Source of the DNA: PFJX01 sp040757575
GTDB lineage: Bacteria; Pseudomonadota; Gammaproteobacteria; Burkholderiales; Thiobacillaceae
Direction: 5' to 3'
Assembly (NCBI GenBank): GCA_040757575.1
Contig: JBFLXA010000006.1
Coordinates: 123,776-187,775 of the forward strand
Length of the DNA: 64,000 bases
Made by a program: the position numbers and the translations under genes. A model generated the notes under the pieces. It searched no databases. It was not told the DNA's origin and saw only the letters and a program-made list of their open reading frames with translations. Shown here one piece after another: positions 16,367 through 25,079 of this stretch (position 1 is its first letter; every line of letters begins with the position of its first letter).

Positions 16367-17485
16367 ATGAACAGCCCTGACGCCCAGCGTCTGAACCAGG
16401 ATTACCCGGTACTGCTTGAGTACTGGAACCTGGGCGGCGTTACCCGGGCCCTGGCCCACTTCGGTCTGGATGGGCATGAACATGCAGATTCATTCCTGGC
16501 TCTCTTGCAGGCCATTGGCCGGAACCAGCTGCAAACCGCCCAGGCCATCATGCTGCAAATGGCCGACAGCCCCGGGATGCTGGTGCCCCTGGACCGGGTG
16601 GTCCAGTGTCTCTACAAGATACTCACCATGGTCTCTCCGGGCGCGGCGACCAAAGTGGCCAAAACCCTGGCATCCCAGGTCCTGACCCGACATCCGGGCA
16701 ATCCGGATGCTGAGCATCTGGCCCTGGAGTTCCTGCTGTATTTCGGCTACTTCGATCTGGCCGAAAAACTGCTGGCCCTGTCGCCTGCGGATCGGCACAT
16801 GCCCCAGCGGGCGGCCCTCCGGCGTGGGCGTTCCCGCTTGTCCCGGTTTGAGCCCCAGACCCGGGTGAGTTACTGCATCCTGACTTGGAACCGGGCGGAA
16901 CTGCTGGACCGATGCCTGACGGAACTGCGCGCTCAGGCACGCTGCCAGGACTACGAGATCATCGTCGGCGTGAATGCTTCCACGGACGCCACGGCAGAAG
17001 TCCTGGCCCGCCACGGCATTGAAAAAGTGCTCTGGAACGTGCGCAACGATTCCATCGACTATTACCGGGACATCATGGACGCGGCCACTGGGGAGTACCT
17101 GGTTGAGGTGGATGACAACGTGGTGGAGTTTCCCCCGGGTTTTGACGAAATTCTCCTCCAGCATTTGCAGGCTTTTCCGGAGTTCGCCTATCTGGGTATC
17201 GAACCCACCCGCTTATCCCTCTCCACGGGCCAGCAAGAAAGCATGAACATCGGCGGCAGCCTATACACCCCTTGCCAGGCCGACGGTCTTACGGTCCACC
17301 AGGGGCCGGTCTGGGGCTGCTGCGCCATGATCGCCAATCGGGATTACCGCCGCATCAATGGCCTGTATGGGGTGCGACTTAGCAAGGATATCGGCGAGGA
17401 GCCCCAGTTCATCCGCAAGCTTCTGGCCCATGAACGGAAATGCGGCTTGCTGATGGGGCATAGGCTCGTCAAGGCTTATCCGTAA
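16367..17485 (+). CDS. Family 2 glycosyltransferase with an N-terminal helical domain
   Basis: 372 residues. Residues 1-155 are helical and look like degenerate tetratricopeptide-type repeats. From about 165 a GT-A domain begins: VSYCILTWNRAELLDRCLTE, YEIIVGVNASTDAT, and VEVDDNVVEFPPG, in which DDN takes the place of DxD. It follows flaF after 79 bases and precedes flagellar genes, so it probably takes part in flagellin glycosylation. The N-terminal repeats may bind the protein acceptor. That is inference; it could act on another surface polymer. Confidence 0.75.
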   Translation: MNSPDAQRLNQDYPVLLEYWNLGGVTRALAHFGLDGHEHADSFLALLQAIGRNQLQTAQAIMLQMADSPGMLVPLDRVVQCLYKILTMVSPGAATKVAKTLASQVLTRHPGNPDAEHLALEFLLYFGYFDLAEKLLALSPADRHMPQRAALRRGRSRLSRFEPQTRVSYCILTWNRAELLDRCLTELRAQARCQDYEIIVGVNASTDATAEVLARHGIEKVLWNVRNDSIDYYRDIMDAATGEYLVEVDDNVVEFPPGFDEILLQHLQAFPEFAYLGIEPTRLSLSTGQQESMNIGGSLYTPCQADGLTVHQGPVWGCCAMIANRDYRRINGLYGVRLSKDIGEEPQFIRKLLAHERKCGLLMGHRLVKAYP

Positions 17486-17585
17486 TCCCCGTTGCCGAGC
17501 TCAAGAATTATCCCAGTCTGCCGATGATTTTCTGTAGCCGGCGGAGCTGGCTGGTTTGGATATCGATTGGAAAGGGCCGCTTGGC

Positions 17586-17942
17586 ATGTTGGAAACGCTG
17601 ACCTTCACGGGCCGGGAATTGCTGGTTGCCGTCATCCTGGCAACCCTGGTGTATCTGCTGGAGGCCTGGATACTCGGCCGCTGGCGGGACGCCCGCCGCC
17701 AGGCCCGTCAGCAAGGGCGCCTGGACGAGATACAAGAGGATATCGCGGCCCTGAAGACCCGGGTCGAGAAGCTGGAGCAGCGCCCGGTCCCGGACGGGGG
17801 GCTGGATGAGCAGAAAAGTCTCCATGCAGAGGCTGCCCGCATGGCGCGCACGGGAGCGTCCGCCGAAGAACTGGCGAATCAGTTGGGCATTTCCCGCACC
17901 GAAGCGGATCTCATCATCGCCCTGCATAAGTCCGAACCATGA
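17586..17942 (+). CDS. DUF2802-type membrane-anchored coiled-coil protein
   Basis: 118 residues from ATG 17586, which has AAAGGG ten bases upstream; a TTG at 17556 would add ten residues. One N-terminal transmembrane helix (LLVAVILATLVYLLEAW) is followed by a charged coiled coil (LDEIQEDIAALKTRVEKLEQ). A C-terminal helix-turn-helix-like part, GASAEELANQLGISRTEADL, is typical of DUF2802 proteins found near flagellar and chemotaxis genes. Its role is unknown. It overlaps the FliK-like gene by ATGA. Confidence 0.7.
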   Translation: MLETLTFTGRELLVAVILATLVYLLEAWILGRWRDARRQARQQGRLDEIQEDIAALKTRVEKLEQRPVPDGGLDEQKSLHAEAARMARTGASAEELANQLGISRTEADLIIALHKSEP

Positions 17943-19315
17943 ACCTGTCCGCCTTGCCCGAGCTGCTGCTGTCCTGGGTGAAGGCCCAGGGGGCAGGGCT
18001 GCTACAGGGCAACAAGGCGGAAATGACCTCGCCCTTCAAGGTGGGGGCTGTCTATGAGGGCAAGGTGCTGGACCAGTTGCCGGCCGGTCGTCATCTCGTC
18101 CAGGTGGCGGGCCAGAAGCTGGATATGGCCCTGCCCCGGGGCACCCCGAACGGGGATACGGTGCGCTTGACCTTCCTGAACGCAGGGCCGCGGCCCACAT
18201 TCCTGTTGAATCAGGCACCCGTCTCTCCGGTGCAGTCAGTGCAGATATCCAGCACGGCACAGCAACTCAATGCCTTGCTGCGGGTGGCGCCTGGTCCGGG
18301 TGGCACCAATGCTCCGGCTGGGGTGGGGGGCCAGGGTAGTCCTGCTACGGCGTCGGGCCCCCCTCTGCAAGCCGGCCCGGGGTCGGCCTCCATCGCTACG
18401 GCCATGACGCCAGCCATGGCCAAGGTCATGGACATTGCTTCTGTGACGCCATCTTCCGGGCCGCAACCGGCCAGCCAGTCTCTTGCCGGCGAGGCTGGCC
18501 GCGCCGGTACTAGCACGGCTGCCGGAGTTGGCGGAGCCCAAGTCTCGGCCAGTGGGACCCCGTCTGCCATGGGTCGACCCATCGTCGCCAATGTGCTGAT
18601 ATTTCAGAGCGCAGCGCCTGCCAGCCCGGGGGCACCCGTCCTGCCCGCCCTGGCCAGTGCCAATACCGGTCTGCTGGGGCAGTCGGTGGATGGCATGCGT
18701 GCGACCATCGCATCGAGCACGAATCTCCGCCCCACGGTCATTGCCAGCACGGCCACCCCCTCGGACAACCTGTTGCCCTTACGCCTGTCGCAAACGGTCA
18801 AGGAAAGCGGTTTGTTCTACGAAGCCCACCTGGCTCGCTGGACCCGTGGGGCATACCCATTCGAAGCCATCCTTAACGAACCCCAGGCACGCCTGGCCCG
18901 AGGCCAGGTGCCCCTGGTTTCCATGGCGGAACTGGCGGGCATGCCGGAAGAGGCGGCACGGCTGGCGGGCCGTCAGTTGCAGATGCTGGAGGGGGCGCCC
19001 TTTCTCTGGCAGGGCTTTGCCTGGCCTGGCCAGTGGATGGACTGGCTGGTGGAAGAGCGTTCAGGGGGTGAAGGGGAAGGCAAGGAAGAAGCCTCTGCCA
19101 CGGCCTGGAGCACGGAATTGAACCTGATCCTGCCCCGCATGGGCCGGGTGAATGCCCACCTGGACCTGCGTGGCAACGAGGTGAATCTGGATTTGAAAGT
19201 GGCGGAGGCCGACACGGCAGCCAGTCTGCAAGGAGCCCTGTCCGCGCTCGGGGCGGCAATGGAGGGCGCCGGTTTGCGGGTCGCGCGCCTGACCGTGGCG
19301 GCGGAATCTTCATGA
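17939..19315 (+). CDS. Flagellar hook-length control protein, FliK-like
   Basis: 458 residues. The middle (about 115-255) is rich in Ala, Gly, Pro, Ser and Thr, as in the extended ruler part of FliK. The C-terminal 80 residues (LNLILPRMGRVNAHLDLRG, then VNLDLKVAEADTAASLQ) match the flagellar hook-length control domain that interacts with FlhB. It forms an operon with DUF2802 upstream and the FlhB-like switch protein downstream (ATGA overlaps at both ends). It may be a second FliK-like protein instead of the one in the main hook operon, which is not in this window. Confidence 0.75.
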   Translation: MNLSALPELLLSWVKAQGAGLLQGNKAEMTSPFKVGAVYEGKVLDQLPAGRHLVQVAGQKLDMALPRGTPNGDTVRLTFLNAGPRPTFLLNQAPVSPVQSVQISSTAQQLNALLRVAPGPGGTNAPAGVGGQGSPATASGPPLQAGPGSASIATAMTPAMAKVMDIASVTPSSGPQPASQSLAGEAGRAGTSTAAGVGGAQVSASGTPSAMGRPIVANVLIFQSAAPASPGAPVLPALASANTGLLGQSVDGMRATIASSTNLRPTVIASTATPSDNLLPLRLSQTVKESGLFYEAHLARWTRGAYPFEAILNEPQARLARGQVPLVSMAELAGMPEEAARLAGRQLQMLEGAPFLWQGFAWPGQWMDWLVEERSGGEGEGKEEASATAWSTELNLILPRMGRVNAHLDLRGNEVNLDLKVAEADTAASLQGALSALGAAMEGAGLRVARLTVAAESS

Positions 19316-19620
19316 GCCCTAGAAAACCCGCTGCGCGCCAGGAGGCCGTTGCCCTCCACTATGCCCAGGAAAAGGGCGCCCCCCAGGTGGTGGCCAAGGG
19401 GCGGGGCCTGCTGGCAGAAGAGATCATCGAACGGGCCCGGGCGGCGGGCGTATACGTGCACGAATCGCCTGAGCTGGTGGCGCTGCTCATGCAGGTGGAC
19501 CTGGACGAACGCATTCCGGCGGAGCTTTACCTGGCCGTCGCCGAATTGCTGGCCTGGCTGTACCGGCTGGAGCAGGAGGGCCAGGAGGGGCAGGCGATCC
19601 AGGAAGGCCCCGGGGCCTGA
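19312..19620 (+). CDS. fhlB: FhlB, stand-alone FlhB C-terminal (export switch) domain protein
   Basis: 102 residues matching the cytoplasmic C-terminal domain of the type III export switch protein FlhB: EAVALHYAQEKGAPQVVAKG and IPAELYLAVAELLAWLYRLE are typical. It lacks membrane spans and the autocleaved NPTH motif, as in other FhlB proteins. Together with the FliK-like gene it probably affects substrate specificity of flagellar export. Its stop is directly next to the stop of the convergent glnD. Confidence 0.85.
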   Translation: MSPRKPAARQEAVALHYAQEKGAPQVVAKGRGLLAEEIIERARAAGVYVHESPELVALLMQVDLDERIPAELYLAVAELLAWLYRLEQEGQEGQAIQEGPGA

Positions 19621-22182
19621 TCAAAGACGCAGGCTTTCCTGCAAGGCAATTTCCAGGGCCAGGCGTTTGCCCGGGTCGTCCAGGGTGTCGCCCCGCAATA
19701 CGAATACGTCTTCCGCCCGGTTGCCCAGGGTGGAGATGCGGGCGCTGCGGACCGTGACCTGATGCTGGCAGAGCAGGTCGGCCACCCGGGCCAGCAGGCC
19801 GGGGCGGTCGCCGGCGGTGAAGGAAAGCAGGTGGTCCCGCCCCGGCTCGCTGCGTACCAGATTGATGCTCGGCGTGAGGGGGAAGGCCTTGAGCTGCCGG
19901 GGCAGCCGGCCGTTGGGCAGGGGGGCGGTCCGGGCTGGTTCGGTCAGTTCCCGCTCCAGTTCGTGTTCGATGTAATTGAGGATGTCCCGGTAGGCGGTGC
20001 TGCGCTGGTCCGGGTCCAGGGCATAGAAGGTATCCAGGGCATGGCCGTCCAGGGTGGTGTGAACCCGGGCAGAAAGGATGGAATAGCCCATGCGGGCAAA
20101 GAAACCGCAGATGCGGGCGAACAGGTCAGCGGCGTCCGGGGCATAGACCAGGACTTCCACGCCCTCTCCCACGGGGGCCAGCCGGGCCCGGACGATGATG
20201 GCCTGATGCTTTAGCAGGGGCAGAAGGCGGCGGGTCTGCCAGGCGATGTCCCGGCTGTCCTGGCGCATGAAGTACACATCATCCAGCCGTTTCCACAGGG
20301 CTTCCTCGGCGCCGGGCATGAAGCCGTAGAGCCGCAACTGGGTGCGGGCCTCTTCCTTGCGCTGCTCCACGCTGTCCGGCTGGGGGGCCCCCTGTTCCAG
20401 GCAGCGCCGGCTGGCCAGGTAGAGTTCCTGGGTGAGCTTGTCCTTCCAGGCGTTCCACACCTTGGGGCTGGTGCCCCGTATGTCCGCCACGGTGAGCAGG
20501 TACAGGGCGGTCAGGTGCTCCAGGTCGCCGCAATGTTGCGCGAAGGCGCTGATCACCTCCGGGTCGGAGAGATCCTGCTTCTGGGCTGTGCTGGACAGGC
20601 TGAGATGTTCGGCCACCAGCCAGGCGACAAAGTCCGCATCGGCTCGGGACAGCCCCTGGCTGCGGCAGAAGCGGCGGGCGTCCACCGCCCCCAGACTGGA
20701 ATGGTCGCCCCCCCGGCCCTTGGCGATGTCATGGAACAGGGCCGCCAGCAGCAGCAGGTCCTGGCGGGAGAAGTCCGCCATCAGGCGGTGGGCCAGGGGA
20801 AATTCGTGGGCGTATTCATTCAGGGCCAGGCGGCGCAGGTTGCGCAGCACCATGAGGGTGTGCTCGTCTACCGGGTAGATGTGGAAGTGGTCGTGCTGCA
20901 TCTGGCCGGTGATGCGCCCGAACAGGGGGATGTAGCGTCCCAGGATGCCCAGTCGATGCATGAGGCGCAGGCACAGGGTCACGCCCCTGGGGGCGGCCAG
21001 CAGGGCCAGGAATCGGCGGTGGTTGGCCGGGTCCCGGCGGAAGCCGGCATCCACCTGGCCCCCCGCCCGCCACAGGCCCCGCAACAGGCGGGGGGAAAAG
21101 CCCTGCAAATCCGGGTTGCCGGCCAGGGCCAGGAAGGCCTCCAGGATCAGTGCCGGCCGGGCGGCCAGCAGGCCGTCTTCCAGGTCCAGCAGGGGGCCGC
21201 TGGCCTGGAAGGGGGCATGGGCGGGCAGGGGACGGGGGGCGGGGGGCGGGGCAAGCCGCTGACGCAGGCTGCCCAGCACCAGTTCGTTCACCAGCCGGAT
21301 ATGCCGGGCAGCCCTGAAATAGCGCTGCATGAGCCGCTCCGAAGCCCGCCGGGGGGGCTTAGGCGCCAGGCCCATGGCGGTGGCGATGCCCTCCTGGAAC
21401 TCGAACAACATGCGGTCTTCCCGCCGGTTTGCGGCCAGATGCAGGCGGATGCGCAGGTGGGACAGAAACGACACCTGGCTGGCGAAGGCCCGGGTTTCCT
21501 GGGCATCCAGCAGCCCGGCCGCCCTCAGTTCCGTCAGGGTGTTGCCCACCCCCGCCGCCAGACAGACCCAGAGCAGGGTATGCCAGTCCCGCAGGCCCCC
21601 GGCGCTTTCCTTCAGGTTGGGCTCCAGCAACAGGCCCACGTCCGACTGGCGGCCGTAGCGGTTGCGCTGTTCCAGCAGCTTGGCTTCATAAAAGGCCCGG
21701 GGGTCCATCTGCGCCTGCTGGGCGGCGAGCATGCGCTGGAACAAGAGGCGGCTGCCTGCCAGCAGGCGGGCTTCCAGCAGATTGGTCTGCACCGTGATGT
21801 CCTTGGCGGATTCGGCGCTGCATTCGGTGAGGGTGCGCACGCTGTGGCCGATGGGCAGCCCCACGTCCCAGAACAGGGCCACCAGGGGTTCCAGGCGGGC
21901 CTGTTCCGCTTCAGGCAGGCCGTCGTCCAGCAACAGCAGCAGGTCCACGTCGGACTGGGGGTACAACTCTCCCCGGCCATAGCCCCCCACGGCGATGAGG
22001 GCGGCCTGGGCCGGCAGGTCGTGGGCGGCCCAGATTTTCCGCAACACCGTGTCCGTCAGGCGGGAAAGGCCTTGCAGCAGGCGCGGGGCGCTGGGCTTGG
22101 CCAGATAGGCCTGGAACAACTGGGCCCGCTCGGTCTGGATGCGGTTGCGCCAGGCGGCAACCCGGGCCATGTCCGGGTTCAT
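19621..22182 (-). CDS. glnD: [Protein-PII] uridylyltransferase / uridylyl-removing enzyme GlnD
   Basis: Senses glutamine and modifies PII proteins, controlling nitrogen assimilation. 853 residues. The nucleotidyltransferase core is GGYGRGELYPQSDVDLLLL (residues 66-84), with metal aspartates 78 and 80. The HD domain that removes UMP has HDIAKGRGGDHS near residue 484. Two ACT domains lie at the C-terminus (VLVYAPDAADLFARICGF and LLSFTAGDRPGLLARVADL). ATG at 22182 gives an ATGA overlap with the stop of map and starts at MNPDMARVAAW; longer starts run into map. Confidence 0.96.
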   Translation of the reverse strand: MNPDMARVAAWRNRIQTERAQLFQAYLAKPSAPRLLQGLSRLTDTVLRKIWAAHDLPAQAALIAVGGYGRGELYPQSDVDLLLLLDDGLPEAEQARLEPLVALFWDVGLPIGHSVRTLTECSAESAKDITVQTNLLEARLLAGSRLLFQRMLAAQQAQMDPRAFYEAKLLEQRNRYGRQSDVGLLLEPNLKESAGGLRDWHTLLWVCLAAGVGNTLTELRAAGLLDAQETRAFASQVSFLSHLRIRLHLAANRREDRMLFEFQEGIATAMGLAPKPPRRASERLMQRYFRAARHIRLVNELVLGSLRQRLAPPPAPRPLPAHAPFQASGPLLDLEDGLLAARPALILEAFLALAGNPDLQGFSPRLLRGLWRAGGQVDAGFRRDPANHRRFLALLAAPRGVTLCLRLMHRLGILGRYIPLFGRITGQMQHDHFHIYPVDEHTLMVLRNLRRLALNEYAHEFPLAHRLMADFSRQDLLLLAALFHDIAKGRGGDHSSLGAVDARRFCRSQGLSRADADFVAWLVAEHLSLSSTAQKQDLSDPEVISAFAQHCGDLEHLTALYLLTVADIRGTSPKVWNAWKDKLTQELYLASRRCLEQGAPQPDSVEQRKEEARTQLRLYGFMPGAEEALWKRLDDVYFMRQDSRDIAWQTRRLLPLLKHQAIIVRARLAPVGEGVEVLVYAPDAADLFARICGFFARMGYSILSARVHTTLDGHALDTFYALDPDQRSTAYRDILNYIEHELERELTEPARTAPLPNGRLPRQLKAFPLTPSINLVRSEPGRDHLLSFTAGDRPGLLARVADLLCQHQVTVRSARISTLGNRAEDVFVLRGDTLDDPGKRLALEIALQESLRL

Positions 22183-22988
22183 GACGGGCGGGTAATGAAC
22201 TCCGGGGGAGGTGGCGAGCCGGCGGAGACGGTGAGCACCTCGAATCCATCCGGCGTGACCAGCACGGTGTGTTCCCACTGGGCGGAAAGGCTATGGTCCT
22301 TGGTGACCACGGTCCAGCCGTCTCCCAGGACGCGGATGTCCTTCTTGCCGGCGTTGACCATGGGTTCGATGGTGAAGATCATGCCCGCTTCCAGGGTAGG
22401 GCCGGTGCCCGCCTTGCCGTAGTGCAGAACCTGGGGGTCTTCATGGAACTTGCTGCCGATGCCGTGGCCGCAGAATTCCCGCACCACGGAATAGCCGTTG
22501 GCTTCTGCATGCTTCTGGATGGCCGCGCCGATGTCCCCCAGCTTGGCCCCAGCCTTCACCACGGCGATGCCCTTCCACATGCATTCGTAGGTGATGTCCG
22601 TCAGGCGCCGGGCCTGGATGGAGGGGTCCCCCACATAGAACATGCGGGAGGTATCTCCATGCCAGCCATCCTTGATGGTGGTGATGTCCAGGTTCACCAC
22701 GTCGCCGGCCTTGAGCACCTTCTCCCCGGGTACGCCGTGGCAGACCTGGTGGTTGACCGAGGTGCAGATGGACTTGGGGTAGGGCTTGTGGCCGCCGGGG
22801 GCGTAATTGAGGGGGGCAGGAATGCAGCCCTGCACGTCCACCATGTAGTCGTGGCACAGCTTGTCCAGCTCACCGGTGGTGACGCCGGGCTTCACGAAGG
22901 GGGTGATGTAGTCCAGCACCTCGCTGGCCAGCCGGCCGGCCACCCGCATTTTTTCGATTTGTTCCGGGGTCTTGATGGAAATGGACAT
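22179..22988 (-). CDS. map: Methionine aminopeptidase, type I
   Basis: Removes the initiator methionine from new proteins. 269 residues with all five metal ligands: Asp101, Asp112, His175 (CGHGIG), Glu208 (TIEPM) and Glu239. The substrate histidine is His84 (CHGVP). It is the typical short bacterial form without an N-terminal extension. Upstream in an operon with glnD, which it overlaps by 4 bases. Confidence 0.96.
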   Translation of the reverse strand: MSISIKTPEQIEKMRVAGRLASEVLDYITPFVKPGVTTGELDKLCHDYMVDVQGCIPAPLNYAPGGHKPYPKSICTSVNHQVCHGVPGEKVLKAGDVVNLDITTIKDGWHGDTSRMFYVGDPSIQARRLTDITYECMWKGIAVVKAGAKLGDIGAAIQKHAEANGYSVVREFCGHGIGSKFHEDPQVLHYGKAGTGPTLEAGMIFTIEPMVNAGKKDIRVLGDGWTVVTKDHSLSAQWEHTVLVTPDGFEVLTVSAGSPPPPEFITRPS

Positions 22989-23085
22989 GGTGCAACGGCT
23001 CGGAAAAAGTGCCTCAGGATAGGGTTGGGGTAGGTGAAAGTAAAGTTGAGTAATTCGCTGGGAAAGAGTTATCTATATTTGACAC

Positions 23086-23652
23086 ATGGCTATAGGTGCG
23101 ATTTCTCCTACTTTTGTGTCTCAGGTCTCTTCGACTTTGATGAGGGGCGCGGATGGCCTCACCCCGGATCAGCAGGCCCAGGTTCAGAAACTAAAGGCCG
23201 CAGACCAGAAGGTGAGACAGCACGAGGCCGCTCACCAGTCTGCCGGTGCGGGCCTGACTGGGGGAGCCACCTACCAGTATGTCCGTGGTCCGGATGGCCG
23301 CCAGTATGCGGTGGCTGGCGAGGTGAGCATCAATACCTCCCCTGCCGGTACGCCTGAAGCCACACTGGTCAAGGCCCGGCAGATACGCGCTGCTGCCCTG
23401 GCTCCCGCCGATCCTTCGCCCCAGGACAGGGCCGTGGCTGCGGCTGCGTCGCTTATGGAAAGCCAGGCACGGGCGGAAATCAGTCGCAAGAGAGAAGAAG
23501 ATCAGCAGAGCACACAGTCCCACCTGTCTGGGATGCAAGACCTACAAGTCAATGCCAAGTCCCGTTCGGCCGATCAAGCCACGCGCGCCTATGGGGCTGC
23601 GGTGCAGGCCGTGACCGAAGCCCTGGGTCAGGCCATCAGCACCTACGCTTAA
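23086..23652 (+). CDS. SprA-related putative metalloprotease family protein
   Basis: 188 residues. The core KVRQHEAAHQSAGAGLTGGA contains an HExxH zinc motif (HEAAH, residues 46-50). It is followed by YQYVRGPDGRQYAVAGEVSI and a helical region (KARQIRAAALAPADPSPQDR, then AAAASLMESQARAE). This pattern is that of the SprA-related family (CJM1_0395-like). No signal peptide is evident. Activity and substrate are unknown. It is transcribed divergently from map, and its stop TAA shares the palindrome TTAA with the convergent efflux channel gene. Confidence 0.75.
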   Translation: MAIGAISPTFVSQVSSTLMRGADGLTPDQQAQVQKLKAADQKVRQHEAAHQSAGAGLTGGATYQYVRGPDGRQYAVAGEVSINTSPAGTPEATLVKARQIRAAALAPADPSPQDRAVAAAASLMESQARAEISRKREEDQQSTQSHLSGMQDLQVNAKSRSADQATRAYGAAVQAVTEALGQAISTYA

Positions 23653-25079
23653 TCATGCTTGGCCGGATCATCCTGCCAGCCGCCCCCCAGAGCCGTGGCC
23701 AGGGCTGCACTGGCCTGGAGCTGGGCCTGACGGGCATCGATGCGGTTCAGGTCCGCCTGCAACAGGGTGCGTTGGGCGTCCAGCACGGTCAGGTAACTGG
23801 TCAGTCCGTTGCGATAGCGCAGGTCCGCCACTTCCAGGGCGGCGGCCAGGGCCCGTGCCCGGCGGCTTTCCGCATCGGCCAGTTCCCGGGCCTGGCGGTG
23901 GGCAACCAGGGCGTCCAGCACTTCCCGGAAAGCCTGGCGTACCGCTTCTTCATAGGCGAGCAGGGCCTGGGTCTGCCTGGCGTCCCGGGCATCCAGAGTG
24001 GACTGGGTGCGGCCGCTGTTGATGAGGCTGTGCAGGATGCTGCCGCCGATGCTCCACATGGCGGCCGGGCCGGAGAACAGGTCGGACAGGGCCACGCTTT
24101 CGGACCCCAGTGAGGCGGTGAGCTTCACGTCCGGGTAAAGGGAGGCCTTGGTTTCCTTCAGACGGGCGTGGCTGGCCAGCAGGGTCTGTTCCGCCTGGCG
24201 CAGGTCCGGCCGGCGTTGCAGCAGGTCCGAAGGCAGCCCGGCGGGAATAGCCGGGGGCGAGCCCAGGGCGTCCAGGGCCTGGCCCCGTTCCAGGGTCTGT
24301 TCCAGCAGGGCCCGGGGGCTGCGTCCCACCAGCACCGCTAGGGCCAGGGCCTGCTGTTGCTGGGCCTGGTGGGTCTGGGCCAGGCTGGCGTCCAGGCTGG
24401 CCAGTTCGGCTTCTGCCTGGCGCAGTTCCAGTTCCGAAGACACGCCGGCGTCCAGGCGTAGGGTCTGCAATTCCAGGGCGGCCAGGCGGTTGGCCCGGGT
24501 CTGCTCGATAAGTGCCCGCCGGGCATCCAGGGCACGCAGGGCGAAATAGCTCTGGGCGATGGTGCTGGCCAGGGAGGTGCGCACCACGTCCCGAGCGTAT
24601 TCGCTGGCCAGCAGTTCGGCCCGGGCGGCGTCGCTGGCGGCCCGGTAGCGGCCCCACAGATCCAGCTCGTAGCTGGCCAGGAGTTGGGCCGTGTAGGTGG
24701 TGTGTACCGGGTTACCGCCCATGGGCATGCTGCCCCGCTGGGTCATGCGGCTGCGATCGACCTCCAGGTTGCCCTGGAGCTGGAAGCCTTCCGTAGCCCG
24801 GGCCAGGCCCAGGTTCGCCCGGGCTTCCTCGATGCGGGCCGCCGCCAGGCGCAGGTCGGCGTTATGCAGCAGGGCTTCCTTGATCAGCGCGTCCAGGACC
24901 GGATCACCGTAGGCTTCCCACCAATCGGGGGCCAGGGACTGGGGCTGGTTGGCATCCGCCTGGGCCTGGGTAGGCCATGCAGCAGGCAGATCGGTTTTGA
25001 GACTGCGCAATTCCGGTACGACGACGCAACCGCTCAAGGACAGCAGGGCCGCCATCAGGATGGGAAGGCGCTTAAACAT
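23649..25079 (-). CDS. RND efflux outer-membrane channel lipoprotein (NodT/OprM family)
   Basis: 476 residues from ATG 25079. It has a lipoprotein signal MFKRLPILMAALLSLSGC with lipobox LSGC, then two repeats of the outer-membrane efflux protein fold with coiled-coil hairpins (LRLAAARIEEARANLG; LRQAEQTLLASHARLKE). TolC-like channels of this family form the outer-membrane exit of tripartite drug pumps. The chosen start overlaps the pump gene by 8 bases and has GGAGAAG upstream; an ATG 27 bases earlier would bury the signal peptide. Third gene of the operon adaptor-pump-channel. Confidence 0.93.
   Translation of the reverse strand: MFKRLPILMAALLSLSGCVVVPELRSLKTDLPAAWPTQAQADANQPQSLAPDWWEAYGDPVLDALIKEALLHNADLRLAAARIEEARANLGLARATEGFQLQGNLEVDRSRMTQRGSMPMGGNPVHTTYTAQLLASYELDLWGRYRAASDAARAELLASEYARDVVRTSLASTIAQSYFALRALDARRALIEQTRANRLAALELQTLRLDAGVSSELELRQAEAELASLDASLAQTHQAQQQQALALAVLVGRSPRALLEQTLERGQALDALGSPPAIPAGLPSDLLQRRPDLRQAEQTLLASHARLKETKASLYPDVKLTASLGSESVALSDLFSGPAAMWSIGGSILHSLINSGRTQSTLDARDARQTQALLAYEEAVRQAFREVLDALVAHRQARELADAESRRARALAAALEVADLRYRNGLTSYLTVLDAQRTLLQADLNRIDARQAQLQASAALATALGGGWQDDPAKHD

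Noticed and set aside
23040..23080. TAAAGTTG before the SprA-like gene as a sigma-28 -35 element
   Set aside because: No GCCGATAA-like -10 at the required 11-base spacing; only the -35 half matches.
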